A stretch of DNA of 64,000 nucleotides from an uncultured Oscillospiraceae bacterium. GTDB lineage: Bacteria; Bacillota; Clostridia; Oscillospirales; Oscillospiraceae. The notes below the pieces were generated by a model that was not told the DNA's origin, did no database searches, and worked only from the letters and a program-made list of their open reading frames with translations. A program made the position numbers and the translations under genes. Location of the stretch: positions 1-64,000 of the forward strand of contig CAJOEH010000003.1 of the NCBI GenBank assembly GCA_905233385.1, read 5' to 3'. Below are positions 1-8,876 of the stretch, one piece after another; the stretch's first letter is position 1, and each line of letters opens with the position of its first letter.

Positions 1-99
1 GAACTAATTGACGATTACATCTATTTCTATAACAACCAGCGTATCCAAACGAAAACAAAACTGACACCGCTGGAAATGCGGTGCCAGTATGTTGCTTAA
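1..99 (+). CDS. IS3-family transposase (OrfB), C-terminal fragment
   Basis: An open frame enters from the left edge and stops at TAA 97-99, giving 32 residues. They include YNNQRIQTKTKLTPLEMR, the typical C-terminal tail of IS3-family OrfB transposases (IS150-like group), which follows the DDE integrase core. The catalytic part lies outside the window, so whether the element is intact cannot be judged. This is one of only two plus-strand genes here. The family call is firm because this tail motif is very conserved; the subgroup is an inference. Confidence 0.85.
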   Translation, partial: ELIDDYIYFYNNQRIQTKTKLTPLEMRCQYVA

Positions 100-161
100 A
101 ACTTCATTTCCCTACATAGGGGTGCTTCTTTTGTGCTGTCTGCACAATCTGGGGCTGTTCA
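1..161 (+). mobile_element. Right end of an IS3-family insertion sequence
   Basis: After the transposase stop there are about 60 non-coding bases ending in GGGGCTGTTCA (151-161). This resembles the right terminal inverted repeat of IS150-type elements, whose ends finish in CA. The matching left end and any target-site duplication lie outside the window, so 161 is an estimate. The element sits about 30 bp from the stop codon of the large SLH-domain gene. Confidence 0.6.
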
Positions 162-190
162 GAAAGACCTGAGCTTTTTCTCTATTCATT

Positions 191-3100
191 TCAGGAATAC
201 TTCACGACGAAGCGCATGATCATCGCGGCAACTTCGGCTCTGGTCGCGCTGTTCTGCGGATAGATCCAAAGCCTGCCCGCGCTGTCGCGGGAGCCCTGCA
301 CGATCCCTGCGCTGTTCGCCCAGCTGATCGCGTCTCTGGACCATGTGCCGACCTTGGCCTCATCGGCGAAGCCGCTCAGATCAGCGGCGCCTTCCGGCTC
401 GCTTCCGAAGCGGTAAGTCGCGTAGCGATACAGGATCGCGGCGAGCTGTTCGCGCGTCACGAGCTGATTCGGCGCGAACACGCCGTAGGAAACGCCGTTC
501 ACAATGCTGTTTTTCGACGCCCATTTGATCGCGTCGGTGTACCAGACGCCTTCTTCCACGTCGCCGAAGATGAGCTTGCCTTCGATCGGCTTCCCTGCCA
601 GACGCCACAGCACCGTGACGAGCATGGCGCGCGTCATCTTCCCGTTGGGAGCAAAGGTCGTTTCGCTCATGCCGTTGAACAGGCCGCGCGAGACCACGAA
701 GTCGATGCCCTCGTGCGCCCAGTTGTCAGCGGCCGGCATGTCGGTGAAGTTCTTGCCCGGGCAGTCCTTCCCGCCGTCGCACTTCTTCTCCAGGCCTTCC
801 AGCGCCTCCGTAAGCGCCGCCGCCCAGGCGTCGACCTTCGCCTGTTCGTCGAGCAGCGCGTTCTGTTCGATCTCCGCAAGGATCGCGTTGAGCGCGAACA
901 CGCTTTCCGTGGAATACTGCGACAGGTCCGCGGGGATCATGGCCATCAGCGCGTCGATCTCGCTGTAGTCCGCCGGCTTCATGGTTAGTCCGGCGATCGC
1001 GTCCAGAATCGCGTTCGCCCAGGCGTCGACCTGCGCCTGCTCGGTGATCAGCACGCCGTCCACGACCGCGTCCAGCGCGTTGTTGAGCGCTTTCACGCTC
1101 TCTTCGGTATAGAGCGAAAGGTCGGCAGGGATCAGCGTCATCGCCGACTCCACGCGGCTGTAGTCCGCGGGCTTGTAGATCAGGCCGTCGATCGCGTCGA
1201 GGATCGCCTGTGCGTAGGCGTCGACCTGCGCCTGATCCTCCGACAGGAGACCGTAGCGTACGGCCTTCACGGCTTCTTCCAGCGCCGAGCGGGAGGCGTC
1301 GGTATAGAGGCTGAGGTCGGCCGGCACCAGCGCCAGCGCAGCCGTGACCGCGCTGTAGTCGGCGGGCGTTCCCTCCTTGGGAACGAGTCCGGCAAGGGCG
1401 GCGTTGATCGCGGCGGCCCATGCGTCAACCCGCGCCTGTTCTTCTTCGAGCAGGCCTTCCTCGACCGCAGCCAGCGCGTCAAGGAGCGCCTGTACGGACT
1501 CGTCCGTGTAGATGCTCAGGTCTTCTGGGATCATCGCGATCGCGGCTTCCACCGCGCTGTAATCCGCCGCGCCGCCGTACCAGACGATGCTCTTGTCCTC
1601 GCCGAACTTCCACGAGTGGTGCGGTCTGGTGATCGAGAGCGTGTGTTCGATCGCAAGCGTGAATTTCTCCTGCGGCAGACTGCCGGCGTTGCACTTTGCC
1701 TCATAGGTCGTCGCTTCCCAGACGGGATCGGCGCCGATCAGCACGTCGGGAGATTCCGTATAGATGTCGCCCGCGAACGTGCCCGCGTTCGTGAAGGTCG
1801 CGCCTTCCGCGATGCTGAGCAGGGCGGCGGGCCGGTCGGGATAAGCGGTCGACGTGTTGAAATCGCCGTTGTCAAATTCGCGGTAGAAGACGAGCGTTTT
1901 CCCCTCGTCCACCGTCAGCGACGCGCCGTGATTGACCTTCATCGTCGCGCCGGGCAGGAATTTGAAGTCATTTTTGACGTGATATTCGCCCGTGTTCAGA
2001 ACGAAGTCGATATCGCCGTCGATCGGGTAAATATAGTCGCCGGTGCTCAGGGTCGTGCCGATGACCGTCATCGAGCTCTTGACAAAGTCGGCGCCGCCGA
2101 CGATCTCAAAGTGCTCTCTGCCGTCAACGTAGGTGCGCACCAGAACAGCGGAATCCGTCAGGCGGATCAGGCCGTTGACGTTGTCGACCTGCGGGAATCG
2201 CGTGTAGTAGTAAGCGCCCTGCGCGTACATCTTGACGATGCCTTCCAGAACCGCGCCGGATTCGATGCGGAGCGCGGTCTCGATATTGTGGCAGTCGTTC
2301 TCGTTCATCGGATAAATCCCGGCGTTGTACATGCTCATCGCCTGCGAGCCGCCGCGCCAGTGCCGCACGATATACAGATCGCCGACCGTGCCGCCCTTTT
2401 TGGCGGTGACGGCGCCGCTGCCGCGGACATAGCCGAACGCGTCCAGATGTCCGCCGTTCTCCACCGTGATCTTGCCGTTCAGTACCAGCACCGCGTAGCC
2501 GCCGGTCACGTCCTGATCGCAGTTTGCCGTGCCTTTTCTGCCTGTCACGGCGTTGACCATCAGGGAACCGGAAACGCTCAGCGTCGTCCCCTCCGCAACC
2601 GTGACGGTGCGGTAGAGCGCGGCGTTCGCGCCGACGCCCTGGCCGCTCGTATCCGTGCCGTTGGGATTCATCAGATACGTCGTGCCGAGCTGGCTGCGCT
2701 TGATGTAGCCCTTGTCGTTATCCATGCAGGGCAGCAGCAGCGTGATGCCCGCCGGGATCTGAAGATCCTCGGAGATCGTCAGGTCCTTTTCGATGCGGAC
2801 CGTGTCGCCGCTCTGCGCGTGCTCCAGCGCGCCGCGCAGGGTCGCCCAGGAGTCGCCGCCGACAATAAAAGCTTCGCAGTCAACGCTGTAAAGCGCCTTG
2901 TAAGTCACGTTCTTCGTAACCGGCACAAGTTCCTTGTCCCAGCCGAGGAAGACGAAGTTTCTGCCGTGTTCGCCGTCGGCGCGGTCCGTGCTGCCTTTGA
3001 AGGCCGGAACCGCCTCAAAGCGATAGGTTTCTTTGGTTTCCTCGTCGCCGATCTTCCACGTGACCGTGTAGAGTTCGCGGTCATAGTAGAGCTTGAGCGT

Positions 3101-3433
3101 CGTCTTGCCGTCCGCCGCGATCGTGCCGGTCAGCTCGCTCTTCTCCGCGTTCAGCGTGAAGCCCTCGTACTCCTTCTGCTGCGCTTCCGCCGGATCGCCC
3201 GCCTTGCCGGTCAGCTCGTCGGTCTCCGCGAGCGTATAGCCGTCGCCCTCGACGTCCTGCTGATAGTGCTCCACGTGATAGGCAGCGTCGCCGCCGTCAG
3301 GCGGTACGATGGGGAGCTCGTTCAGAACGACGGGAGCCGCCGCGAACGCCACAGCCGGGAAAGCGGAGAGGATCAGGCACAGCGCAAGCAGCACGGGAAT
3401 CGCTTTCCGAAGCAGATTTCTCATAAACATCAT
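191..3433 (-). CDS. Large SLH-domain surface protein with FIVAR-like repeats
   Basis: A secreted, wall-attached protein of 1080 residues. A signal peptide covers about 1-31 and ends at AFAA. Residues about 50-185 resemble MucBP/InlB-type repeats (YTVTWKIG, FVFLGWDKE). Residues about 190-600 are rich in short Gly/Asn/Thr beta segments, as in parallel beta-helix adhesins. Four imperfect repeats of about 65 residues, each starting ADYS, follow from about 620 to 885 and resemble FIVAR domains. Three SLH domains occupy about 895-1080. SLH domains normally bind pyruvylated secondary wall polymer, so the protein should coat the cell. The first ATG lies one base from AAGGAAGGG; the ATG at 3422-3424 has better spacing and is probably the real start. 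The ligand is unknown. Confidence 0.85.
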   Translation of the reverse strand: MMFMRNLLRKAIPVLLALCLILSAFPAVAFAAAPVVLNELPIVPPDGGDAAYHVEHYQQDVEGDGYTLAETDELTGKAGDPAEAQQKEYEGFTLNAEKSELTGTIAADGKTTLKLYYDRELYTVTWKIGDEETKETYRFEAVPAFKGSTDRADGEHGRNFVFLGWDKELVPVTKNVTYKALYSVDCEAFIVGGDSWATLRGALEHAQSGDTVRIEKDLTISEDLQIPAGITLLLPCMDNDKGYIKRSQLGTTYLMNPNGTDTSGQGVGANAALYRTVTVAEGTTLSVSGSLMVNAVTGRKGTANCDQDVTGGYAVLVLNGKITVENGGHLDAFGYVRGSGAVTAKKGGTVGDLYIVRHWRGGSQAMSMYNAGIYPMNENDCHNIETALRIESGAVLEGIVKMYAQGAYYYTRFPQVDNVNGLIRLTDSAVLVRTYVDGREHFEIVGGADFVKSSMTVIGTTLSTGDYIYPIDGDIDFVLNTGEYHVKNDFKFLPGATMKVNHGASLTVDEGKTLVFYREFDNGDFNTSTAYPDRPAALLSIAEGATFTNAGTFAGDIYTESPDVLIGADPVWEATTYEAKCNAGSLPQEKFTLAIEHTLSITRPHHSWKFGEDKSIVWYGGAADYSAVEAAIAMIPEDLSIYTDESVQALLDALAAVEEGLLEEEQARVDAWAAAINAALAGLVPKEGTPADYSAVTAALALVPADLSLYTDASRSALEEAVKAVRYGLLSEDQAQVDAYAQAILDAIDGLIYKPADYSRVESAMTLIPADLSLYTEESVKALNNALDAVVDGVLITEQAQVDAWANAILDAIAGLTMKPADYSEIDALMAMIPADLSQYSTESVFALNAILAEIEQNALLDEQAKVDAWAAALTEALEGLEKKCDGGKDCPGKNFTDMPAADNWAHEGIDFVVSRGLFNGMSETTFAPNGKMTRAMLVTVLWRLAGKPIEGKLIFGDVEEGVWYTDAIKWASKNSIVNGVSYGVFAPNQLVTREQLAAILYRYATYRFGSEPEGAADLSGFADEAKVGTWSRDAISWANSAGIVQGSRDSAGRLWIYPQNSATRAEVAAMIMRFVVKYS

Positions 3434-3461
3434 TCCCTTCCTTCAGTAAAAAGGTTCTGTG

Positions 3462-3494
3462 AAAAAAACAGGGCAGGGGGAAATCCCCTGCCCT
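3462..3494 (-). terminator. Rho-independent terminator after the 511-residue SLH gene
   Basis: On the minus strand a 9-bp perfect GC-rich stem (arms 3485-3493 and 3471-3479) with a short loop is followed by seven U residues (complement of 3462-3468). It lies 20 bp after the stop of the 511-residue SLH gene and before the next SLH gene, so the two genes should be separate transcripts. Confidence 0.9.
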
Positions 3495-3512
3495 ATTCGG
3501 TTTGTGATTGAA

Positions 3513-5048
3513 TTACTTGTCAGCAGCGAAGCTGATCTCAACAACAACCGGGTTCTCCTCGGTGGTGCCGTTCACAGCGCCGATGACGTCGTTGACAGCC
3601 TTGACCAGCAGGGAAGCCAGCTCATAGTTGGACTTCGCAGCACGAGCAGAGCTCAGGAGGGTTGCCAAGGTCTCGGCAGGCACGCCCTTGACTCTGATGG
3701 TGGCGTCCTTATCCAGAACAGCAACGCTGTTGGAAACCGCCAGCGTGGTGCCGGCCTTCAGGAGGCCTTCGATCTGCCACTCGCCTGCTTCCGCAGTGGT
3801 GAGCTTGACATGATCCTTAATGTTCTTCACGAGCGCAGCGATGTCGTTGAAGTTGTCCAGCTTGAGGTCGTCTTCCTTCTCGAAGCAGAGCAGCTCCGTG
3901 CCGATGCGGAGGCTGGAGCCGTAAGGAATGAGGACGTAGCTGTCGTTCGCTTCCTTGGAGGAGGTGGTGATGTAGCTGGTCAGGGTCTTCCATGCATCGC
4001 GGGTCGCGATAATGTCGTCGGAAGAAGCACGCAGAGTCGCCAGTTCAGCGTTCTGGTCGCCAACGATCTTGTAGAGGCACTCCTCGCCGGCGATGGTCGC
4101 CTTGACGTAGCCGGTATCGAAGGTGAACGCATTGCTCAGCCAATCAGCGAGGTTCGGGTTGCCGGTCAGGCCGGTGTCCGCGATCTCGATGGAATGCTCA
4201 CGAGCGGAGGTGACGCCGAGAGTCGCAACGTTCTGCATCTTGACGGTGACAGAAACCTTGGAAGCGTCGACAGCCTTCGCGGGAACAGTGACGTAAGCGC
4301 TGTAGTCGTTGTAGACAGTCAGTTCGACCTTGGCATCGCCGGAAGCAACGCCGAGATAGAACTTCATGGTCTCTTCCTCGGACTTGTGGCAGATGGAGCA
4401 GGTGTCGCCGTCGCCGACGAAGTAGTGGTTGTGGTCAGCCTTCTGGGTCTGCTTCAGCATAGCCAGAAGCTCCGCACGGGTGATGTTGTCCTTCGGATGC
4501 AGCTTGCCGTCCGGCATGCCGAGGATGATGCCCTCGCGAACGAGCGCGCTGATGCGGTCCTTCGCCCAGGCGGAAACCTCGTTGCCGTCAGCGAACATGG
4601 ACAGATCGTCGGCCAGCTCGTCTTCGCCGACGCCGATCACGAGACGGGCGTAAGCAAGCAGAGCTTCTTCACGGGTGATGTAGTCGTCCGGACGGAACTT
4701 GCCGTTGCCGTCGCCGTTCATGATGCCGACCTTGGCGACGCACATAACGGCGTCATAGTACCAGGCGTCCTTCGCAACGTCGGAGAAGTCCTTGTCGGCC
4801 TTCTTGGTCAGAGCGAGCAGGTTCGTAACGACCTGCGCGAACTCCGCACGGGTGATGTAGTTGTCGGGCTTGAAAGTGCCGTCGGGATAGCCGTTCACGA
4901 CTTTGTAGGAAGCCCATTCGTTGATGATTTCTTCTGCCCAGTGACCCTTGATGTCAGAGAAGGCATCTTCTGCGTTGACGGTAACGGCAAACAGACCGAA
5001 AACCATTACGACAGCCAGAAGAATCGATACGAGACGATTAATTTTCAT
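3513..5048 (-). CDS. SLH-domain surface protein, N-terminal SLH type
   Basis: A 511-residue secreted protein. The signal peptide is about 1-26 (ends VTVNA). Three SLH domains lie at about 30-75, 92-140 and 152-197 (for example FSDIKGHWAEEIINEW). A short HNHYFVGDGDTCSICHK stretch at about 207-223 resembles the His/Cys linker motifs of other clostridial surface proteins. The rest, about 225-511, is an unrecognised beta-rich region. GGAGG lies 8 bases before the ATG. The gene has its own promoter and terminator, so it is monocistronic. It is likely an abundant cell-surface component. Compared with the neighbouring 1080-residue protein the SLH block is at the opposite end. Confidence 0.85.
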   Translation of the reverse strand: MKINRLVSILLAVVMVFGLFAVTVNAEDAFSDIKGHWAEEIINEWASYKVVNGYPDGTFKPDNYITRAEFAQVVTNLLALTKKADKDFSDVAKDAWYYDAVMCVAKVGIMNGDGNGKFRPDDYITREEALLAYARLVIGVGEDELADDLSMFADGNEVSAWAKDRISALVREGIILGMPDGKLHPKDNITRAELLAMLKQTQKADHNHYFVGDGDTCSICHKSEEETMKFYLGVASGDAKVELTVYNDYSAYVTVPAKAVDASKVSVTVKMQNVATLGVTSAREHSIEIADTGLTGNPNLADWLSNAFTFDTGYVKATIAGEECLYKIVGDQNAELATLRASSDDIIATRDAWKTLTSYITTSSKEANDSYVLIPYGSSLRIGTELLCFEKEDDLKLDNFNDIAALVKNIKDHVKLTTAEAGEWQIEGLLKAGTTLAVSNSVAVLDKDATIRVKGVPAETLATLLSSARAAKSNYELASLLVKAVNDVIGAVNGTTEENPVVVEISFAADK

Positions 5049-5080
5049 TTCTTATCCTCCAAATATCATATTGTGCCGAT

Positions 5081-5111
5081 TATGTATTCGCCTTCTCGGC
5101 GAAAATACATA
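5081..5111 (-). other. Stem-loop in the 5' UTR of the SLH gene
   Basis: TATGTATTCGCC (5081-5092) pairs with 5098-5111, with two extra bases bulged on one side, around a short loop. In the mRNA this hairpin lies near the 5' end, between the predicted start of transcription and the ribosome-binding site. A stabilising 5' hairpin on an abundant mRNA is one explanation; there is no direct evidence. Confidence 0.5.
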
Positions 5112-5124
5112 GCCTTACTTTTAC

Positions 5125-5152
5125 ATTATATCATATAAAAGCGTAATTGCAA
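5125..5152 (-). promoter_or_regulatory. Sigma-A type promoter of the 511-residue SLH gene
   Basis: On the minus strand TTGCAA (5147-5152) and TATAAT (5125-5130) are separated by 16 bp. Transcription should start about 7 bases further on, giving a leader of about 70 nt that carries the hairpin at 5081-5111. Confidence 0.75.
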
Positions 5153-5240
5153 GAAAAAATTTGCAAAAATTCTTGATATAAGAGCATTTTTTTCGGGTGT
5201 TTTGATCAAAATCAAGCGGCTGTTGCGCTTCGCTCAAGGA

Positions 5241-6173
5241 TTACTCATCCACCTCGACGTCCAGCCCGAATTCGCTGGGCAGGAAACGCGGACAGACGTT
5301 CTCCGAAGTGACGACGACGGAGGTGGCGAGCCGCGTTCCGATCTCGCAGGATTCCTCCAGCGATTTGCCGTAGGTCAGGCCGATGGAGACGCCCGCGAAG
5401 AAGGCGTCGCCTGCGCCGGTCGTGTCCTTGACGGCGACGTTTTTGGTCGGGCACCAGCCCTTCTCCCCGTCCGCCGTGGCGTAGACCGCGCCGTCCGACC
5501 CAAGGGTCACGACCATGCGCGGGATGCGCGCTCTCGTCACCTTCTCGGAGAGGATCTCCATCATCTGCTCGGGCGGCACGTCGTCGTACTCGTCGGAGAA
5601 GAGGATCCCCGCCTCGCTGCGGTTGCAGGCGAAGCAGTCGGTGAGCTGCAGGAAGTCGCGGCGCTCGACCGCGATGCTCATGTTTGTGACCGCGGCATAG
5701 ACCGGCTTGTGATACTTTTCCGCAAGCTGGAAGACACGCTTGACGACGTCCCGGTCCATATCGATCTCGATCAGGACGCTGTCCGCGTTCTCGAAGATCT
5801 CATCGCCCTTTTCATCCAGAATGTCCACGATCGGATGCAGGTCGGGGCGCTTGGAGATGGCGGCGATGACGTCGCCGTCGTTGTCGAAGATGGCAAGCCA
5901 CGTGCCCATGCCGTTTTCAACGCGGCGCATATAGTCGATGTTGACCTTGTGATTCTGCAGTTTCTTCAGAACGTCGTCGCCCACTGCAGACGGGTCGACT
6001 AAGCTGACATAGGTCGGTCGAAGCTCGACGTTCGCGATGTCCTCCACGATGTTGCGGCTGACGCCGCCGTGCACTTCCTCCACGCGGCCGACGTTTCTGC
6101 CGCCGGGGATATAGGTGTTCGTCGGATATCCCTTGATATCCACGAAGACCGCGCCGATCACTACAATGCTCAT
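5241..6173 (-). CDS. PfkB-family carbohydrate/nucleoside kinase
   Basis: A 310-residue cytosolic kinase of the ribokinase/PfkB fold. The C-terminal signature DTTGAGDAFFAG (about residue 250) supplies the anion hole and the catalytic Asp. An N-terminal GG-containing substrate motif (HGGVSRNIVEDIANV) and an N-x-x-E-like motif (NRSEAGIL) are also present. Length is normal for the family. Proteins of this shape phosphorylate ribose, adenosine, pseudouridine or similar substrates; the sequence does not settle which. It is a single gene with its own promoter (6204-6232) and a GGGAGG site before the ATG. The neighbours give no pathway hint. Confidence 0.8.
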   Translation of the reverse strand: MSIVVIGAVFVDIKGYPTNTYIPGGRNVGRVEEVHGGVSRNIVEDIANVELRPTYVSLVDPSAVGDDVLKKLQNHKVNIDYMRRVENGMGTWLAIFDNDGDVIAAISKRPDLHPIVDILDEKGDEIFENADSVLIEIDMDRDVVKRVFQLAEKYHKPVYAAVTNMSIAVERRDFLQLTDCFACNRSEAGILFSDEYDDVPPEQMMEILSEKVTRARIPRMVVTLGSDGAVYATADGEKGWCPTKNVAVKDTTGAGDAFFAGVSIGLTYGKSLEESCEIGTRLATSVVVTSENVCPRFLPSEFGLDVEVDE

Positions 6174-6203
6174 AAGCCACCGCCTCCCAAAATTGTTTTA
6201 TAT

Positions 6204-6232
6204 ATTATAATACAAAGGCCTGAAAAAAGCAA
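6204..6232 (-). promoter_or_regulatory. Promoter of the PfkB-type kinase gene
   Basis: Minus strand: TTGCTT (6227-6232), 17 bp, TATAAT (6204-6209). It lies between the terminator of the Opp operon and the kinase gene. Confidence 0.75.
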
Positions 6233-6245
6233 TCTTTCTGCGGAT

Positions 6246-6279
6246 AAAAATATCGGAGCAGGGCAAACCTGCTCCGATA
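6246..6279 (-). terminator. Terminator of the Opp operon
   Basis: A perfect 12-bp stem (6251-6262 with 6268-6279) and a 5-base loop, followed on the minus strand by a U-rich stretch. It begins 4 bp after the stop of the 82-residue membrane protein, making that gene the last of the operon. Confidence 0.85.
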
Positions 6280-6283
6280 CTTG

Positions 6284-6532
6284 TTACCAGATTCTTGTCA
6301 TAAGGAAAACCACGAGAAAATAGACGCCGATAAACGCGGCAGCAACGAGCAGCACGGCTTTCAGCACGCCGCCGTAAAGACTGAGTCTCTCCTCACGGGT
6401 CAGCTCGACCGGCTCGTTATTCTGCGAATCGGTGGAAGACGGCGACTTTCGGACATACCACGGCATACCGTCGACATTCATGTCGGCGATCTGACGGCCG
6501 TCGTCATCCTCGTATTCACGCCGCTTTTTCAT
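6284..6532 (-). CDS. Small single-pass membrane protein, unknown function
   Basis: 82 residues. The first 45 are charged and hydrophilic; one hydrophobic helix follows at about 54-78 and ends close to the C-terminus, as in a tail-anchored protein. AGGAGG stands 7 bases before the ATG. It starts 14 bp after the oppF stop and is followed directly by the operon terminator, so it is co-transcribed with the peptide transporter. No known domain was recognised. A role as a small transporter-associated subunit is possible but is only suggested by position. Confidence 0.7.
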   Translation of the reverse strand: MKKRREYEDDDGRQIADMNVDGMPWYVRKSPSSTDSQNNEPVELTREERLSLYGGVLKAVLLVAAAFIGVYFLVVFLMTRIW

Positions 6533-6546
6533 GGGTTTTCCTCCTG

Positions 6547-7635
6547 TTACTCTTCCGACGTCGCCGCCGGCATCATTTCCGCGAGCATTGCGTTGCGCTC
6601 CGGGGAGTTATACAGATGGCAGGCGCAGAAGTGCTCCGGCTCGACCTCTGTAAAGTCCGGCGCGAAATGCTTGCAAACCTCCATGCACTTGCTGCAGCGC
6701 GTGTGGAATTTGCAGCCGGAAGGGGGATTTGCGGGCGAAGGAATGCTGCCCTCCAGGATCACGCGATTCATCTTGTAATCGGGATCCGGGATGGGGATCG
6801 CGGAGAACAGCGCCTCGGTGTACGGATGCAGCGGCTTGCTGAAGATCTTCTCCGTCTCCGCGAACTCGACCATGTTGCCCAGATACATGACGCCGACCGT
6901 GTCGGAAATATGCTCGACGACGGAGAGGTCATGGGAAATGAACAGGTAGGTCAGGTTGAATTCCTTCTGCAGGTCGCGCAGCAGATTGATGATCTGCGCC
7001 TGGATGGAAACGTCCAGCGCGGAAACCGGCTCGTCGCAAAGGATGAAGTCCGGGTTCAATGCCAGCGCGCGGGCGATGCAGATACGCTGTCTCTGACCGC
7101 CGGAGAATTCGTGCGGATAGCGATCCTTGTGGTATTCCTGCAGGCCGCAGGCGTGCATGATGCGCGTCACGTAATCGTCAACCTCGTCCTTCGGGACGAT
7201 GTTGTGCTCGCGGACCGCCTCGGCAATGATCTCGCCGACGGGGAGACGCGGAGACAGGCTGGAATACGGGTCCTGGAAGATGATCTGGATCGAGGGACGG
7301 ATCGCGCGGAGCTCCGCCTTGGTGAGCCCGAAGATCTCCGTGCCGTTGAAGTAGACTTCGCCGGACGTCTTGGGTTGCAGGTTGAGAATGGTCCTGCCGA
7401 TGGTGGACTTGCCGCAGCCGGACTCGCCGACCAGGCCCATCGTCGTGCCGCGCTTGATCTTGAAGGAAATGCCGTCGACGGCTTTCACGTTGCCGATCGT
7501 CTTGCGGAAAAAGCTGGATTTGATCGGGAAATACTTGACCAGATTCTTGACGACCAGCAGATTGTCGGGGTCTTTTTCTGCGTTTTCAAAGAGCTTCGCA
7601 GAATATTCGTCGATCACTTTTACTTCTTCTGCCAT
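6547..7635 (-). CDS. oppF: Peptide ABC transporter ATP-binding protein OppF/DppF
   Basis: A 362-residue cytosolic ATPase of the oligopeptide/dipeptide importer. It has Walker A GESGCGKST, the ABC signature SGGQRQRI and Walker B ILCDEP. The C-terminal oligopeptide-type extension (ANPPSGCKFHTRCSKC) is Cys-rich, as in family members reported to hold an iron-sulfur centre. An upstream ATG at 7653 would overlap oppD and lacks a site; the ATG at 7633-7635 has GGAGGAG about 8 bases before it and sits one base after the oppD stop (TGATATG), so it is chosen. It pairs with OppD to power OppB/OppC. Confidence 0.93.
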   Translation of the reverse strand: MAEEVKVIDEYSAKLFENAEKDPDNLLVVKNLVKYFPIKSSFFRKTIGNVKAVDGISFKIKRGTTMGLVGESGCGKSTIGRTILNLQPKTSGEVYFNGTEIFGLTKAELRAIRPSIQIIFQDPYSSLSPRLPVGEIIAEAVREHNIVPKDEVDDYVTRIMHACGLQEYHKDRYPHEFSGGQRQRICIARALALNPDFILCDEPVSALDVSIQAQIINLLRDLQKEFNLTYLFISHDLSVVEHISDTVGVMYLGNMVEFAETEKIFSKPLHPYTEALFSAIPIPDPDYKMNRVILEGSIPSPANPPSGCKFHTRCSKCMEVCKHFAPDFTEVEPEHFCACHLYNSPERNAMLAEMMPAATSEE

Positions 7636-7636
7636 A

Positions 7637-8863
7637 TCAAAGCTCCTCCACATTCACAGGCTTCGGATACCCGATCACTTCGCCCTCGTCAAAGAAGCGG
7701 TAGCAGGATACGACGTGCGTATCGCTGATCCGGATCTCAGGAGGATAGTCGCCGCCGCACCGGTCGCACTGCATCTCGCAGCGGTCGCGGAAATAGCAGT
7801 AATTCGGCATATCGACGGGGTTCGGCACACTGCCGGGGATGTTGTACAGTTCCTCCACCTTCTTGCCGACAACCGGTTTGGACCGCATCAGGCCGATGGT
7901 ATACGGATGGGCGGGATGATGGAAAATATCGTCCGCAGTTCCCTTCTCGACCACGCGGCCCGCGTACATAACGACGACGTAATCCGCCATGCCGGCGACG
8001 ACGCCGAGGTCATGCGTGATCAGCATGATAGAAGAACTCAGCTTGTCCTTCAGGTTCTGGAGCAGATCCAGGATCTGCGCCTGAATGGTAACGTCCAGCG
8101 CCGTGGTCGGCTCATCCGCAATGATCAGGGTCGGGTTGCAGGCCAGGGCGATCGCGATCATAACACGCTGACGCATACCGCCGGACAGCTCGTGGGGGTA
8201 CATCCTGTAGACGCCCTCTTTGTTCGCGATACCGACCAGTTCCAGCATGTCGAGCGTGCGGTTCTTAACGTCCTCGTCGCTCATTTCGGGGTTGTGCAGC
8301 TTGATGACTTCGTCGACCTGCGCGCCGATACGGAAGACGGGGTTCAGGCTGGTCATCGGCTCCTGGAAGATCATGGAGACGCGGTTGCCGCGGATCTCCA
8401 TCATCTTGGAAGTCGGCGTGTTGACGATATTGAGCGCCTCGCCGTCGCCGACGTTGAAGCGGATCTCGCCGCCGACGGTCTGGCCGGTCGGACGCGGAAG
8501 CAGCTGCATCAGAGACAGAGACGTAACGCTCTTGCCGCAGCCGGACTCGCCGACGACGCCGACCGTGGAGCACTTCGGGATGTCGAAGCTGATGCCGTCG
8601 ACCGCCTTGACCGTGCCGATGTCCGTAAAGAAATAGGTGCACACGTTGTCGAACTCGACGACGTTATTCGGATCGCGCATCTTCGTGGTATAGAGCGCGG
8701 GATCCTTGTTCGCGTTTGCGCGTTCATCCTCGAGCCGTTTGGTCAGCTTGCGGTTGAAGCGGCTGATCTTTCTTGATTCCTTGGCGGAAATATAGCTGGA
8801 CTTTTTCTTTGACTTCTTTTCCGTTGTTTCTGTAACAGAGGATTTCAGTTCTTTTTCATCCAT
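7637..8863 (-). CDS. oppD: Peptide ABC transporter ATP-binding protein OppD/DppD
   Basis: A 408-residue ATPase with Walker A GESGCGKS, signature SGGMRQRV and Walker B LIIADEP, plus the C-terminal oligopeptide-type region (CYFRDRCEMQCDRC). About 70 extra N-terminal residues, very rich in Lys, Ser and Arg (ETTEKKSKKKSS), precede the ATPase domain; this tail is not part of the usual family architecture. GGAGG lies 8 bases before the ATG. It is translationally coupled to oppF and follows oppC by 13 bp. Confidence 0.93.
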   Translation of the reverse strand: MDEKELKSSVTETTEKKSKKKSSYISAKESRKISRFNRKLTKRLEDERANANKDPALYTTKMRDPNNVVEFDNVCTYFFTDIGTVKAVDGISFDIPKCSTVGVVGESGCGKSVTSLSLMQLLPRPTGQTVGGEIRFNVGDGEALNIVNTPTSKMMEIRGNRVSMIFQEPMTSLNPVFRIGAQVDEVIKLHNPEMSDEDVKNRTLDMLELVGIANKEGVYRMYPHELSGGMRQRVMIAIALACNPTLIIADEPTTALDVTIQAQILDLLQNLKDKLSSSIMLITHDLGVVAGMADYVVVMYAGRVVEKGTADDIFHHPAHPYTIGLMRSKPVVGKKVEELYNIPGSVPNPVDMPNYCYFRDRCEMQCDRCGGDYPPEIRISDTHVVSCYRFFDEGEVIGYPKPVNVEEL

Positions 8864-8876
8864 TTTGAATTCCTCC

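Noticed and set aside
1616..3511. Plus-strand frame opposite the large SLH gene
   Set aside because: No SD and no recognisable domain; the minus frame encodes clear SLH and signal sequences.
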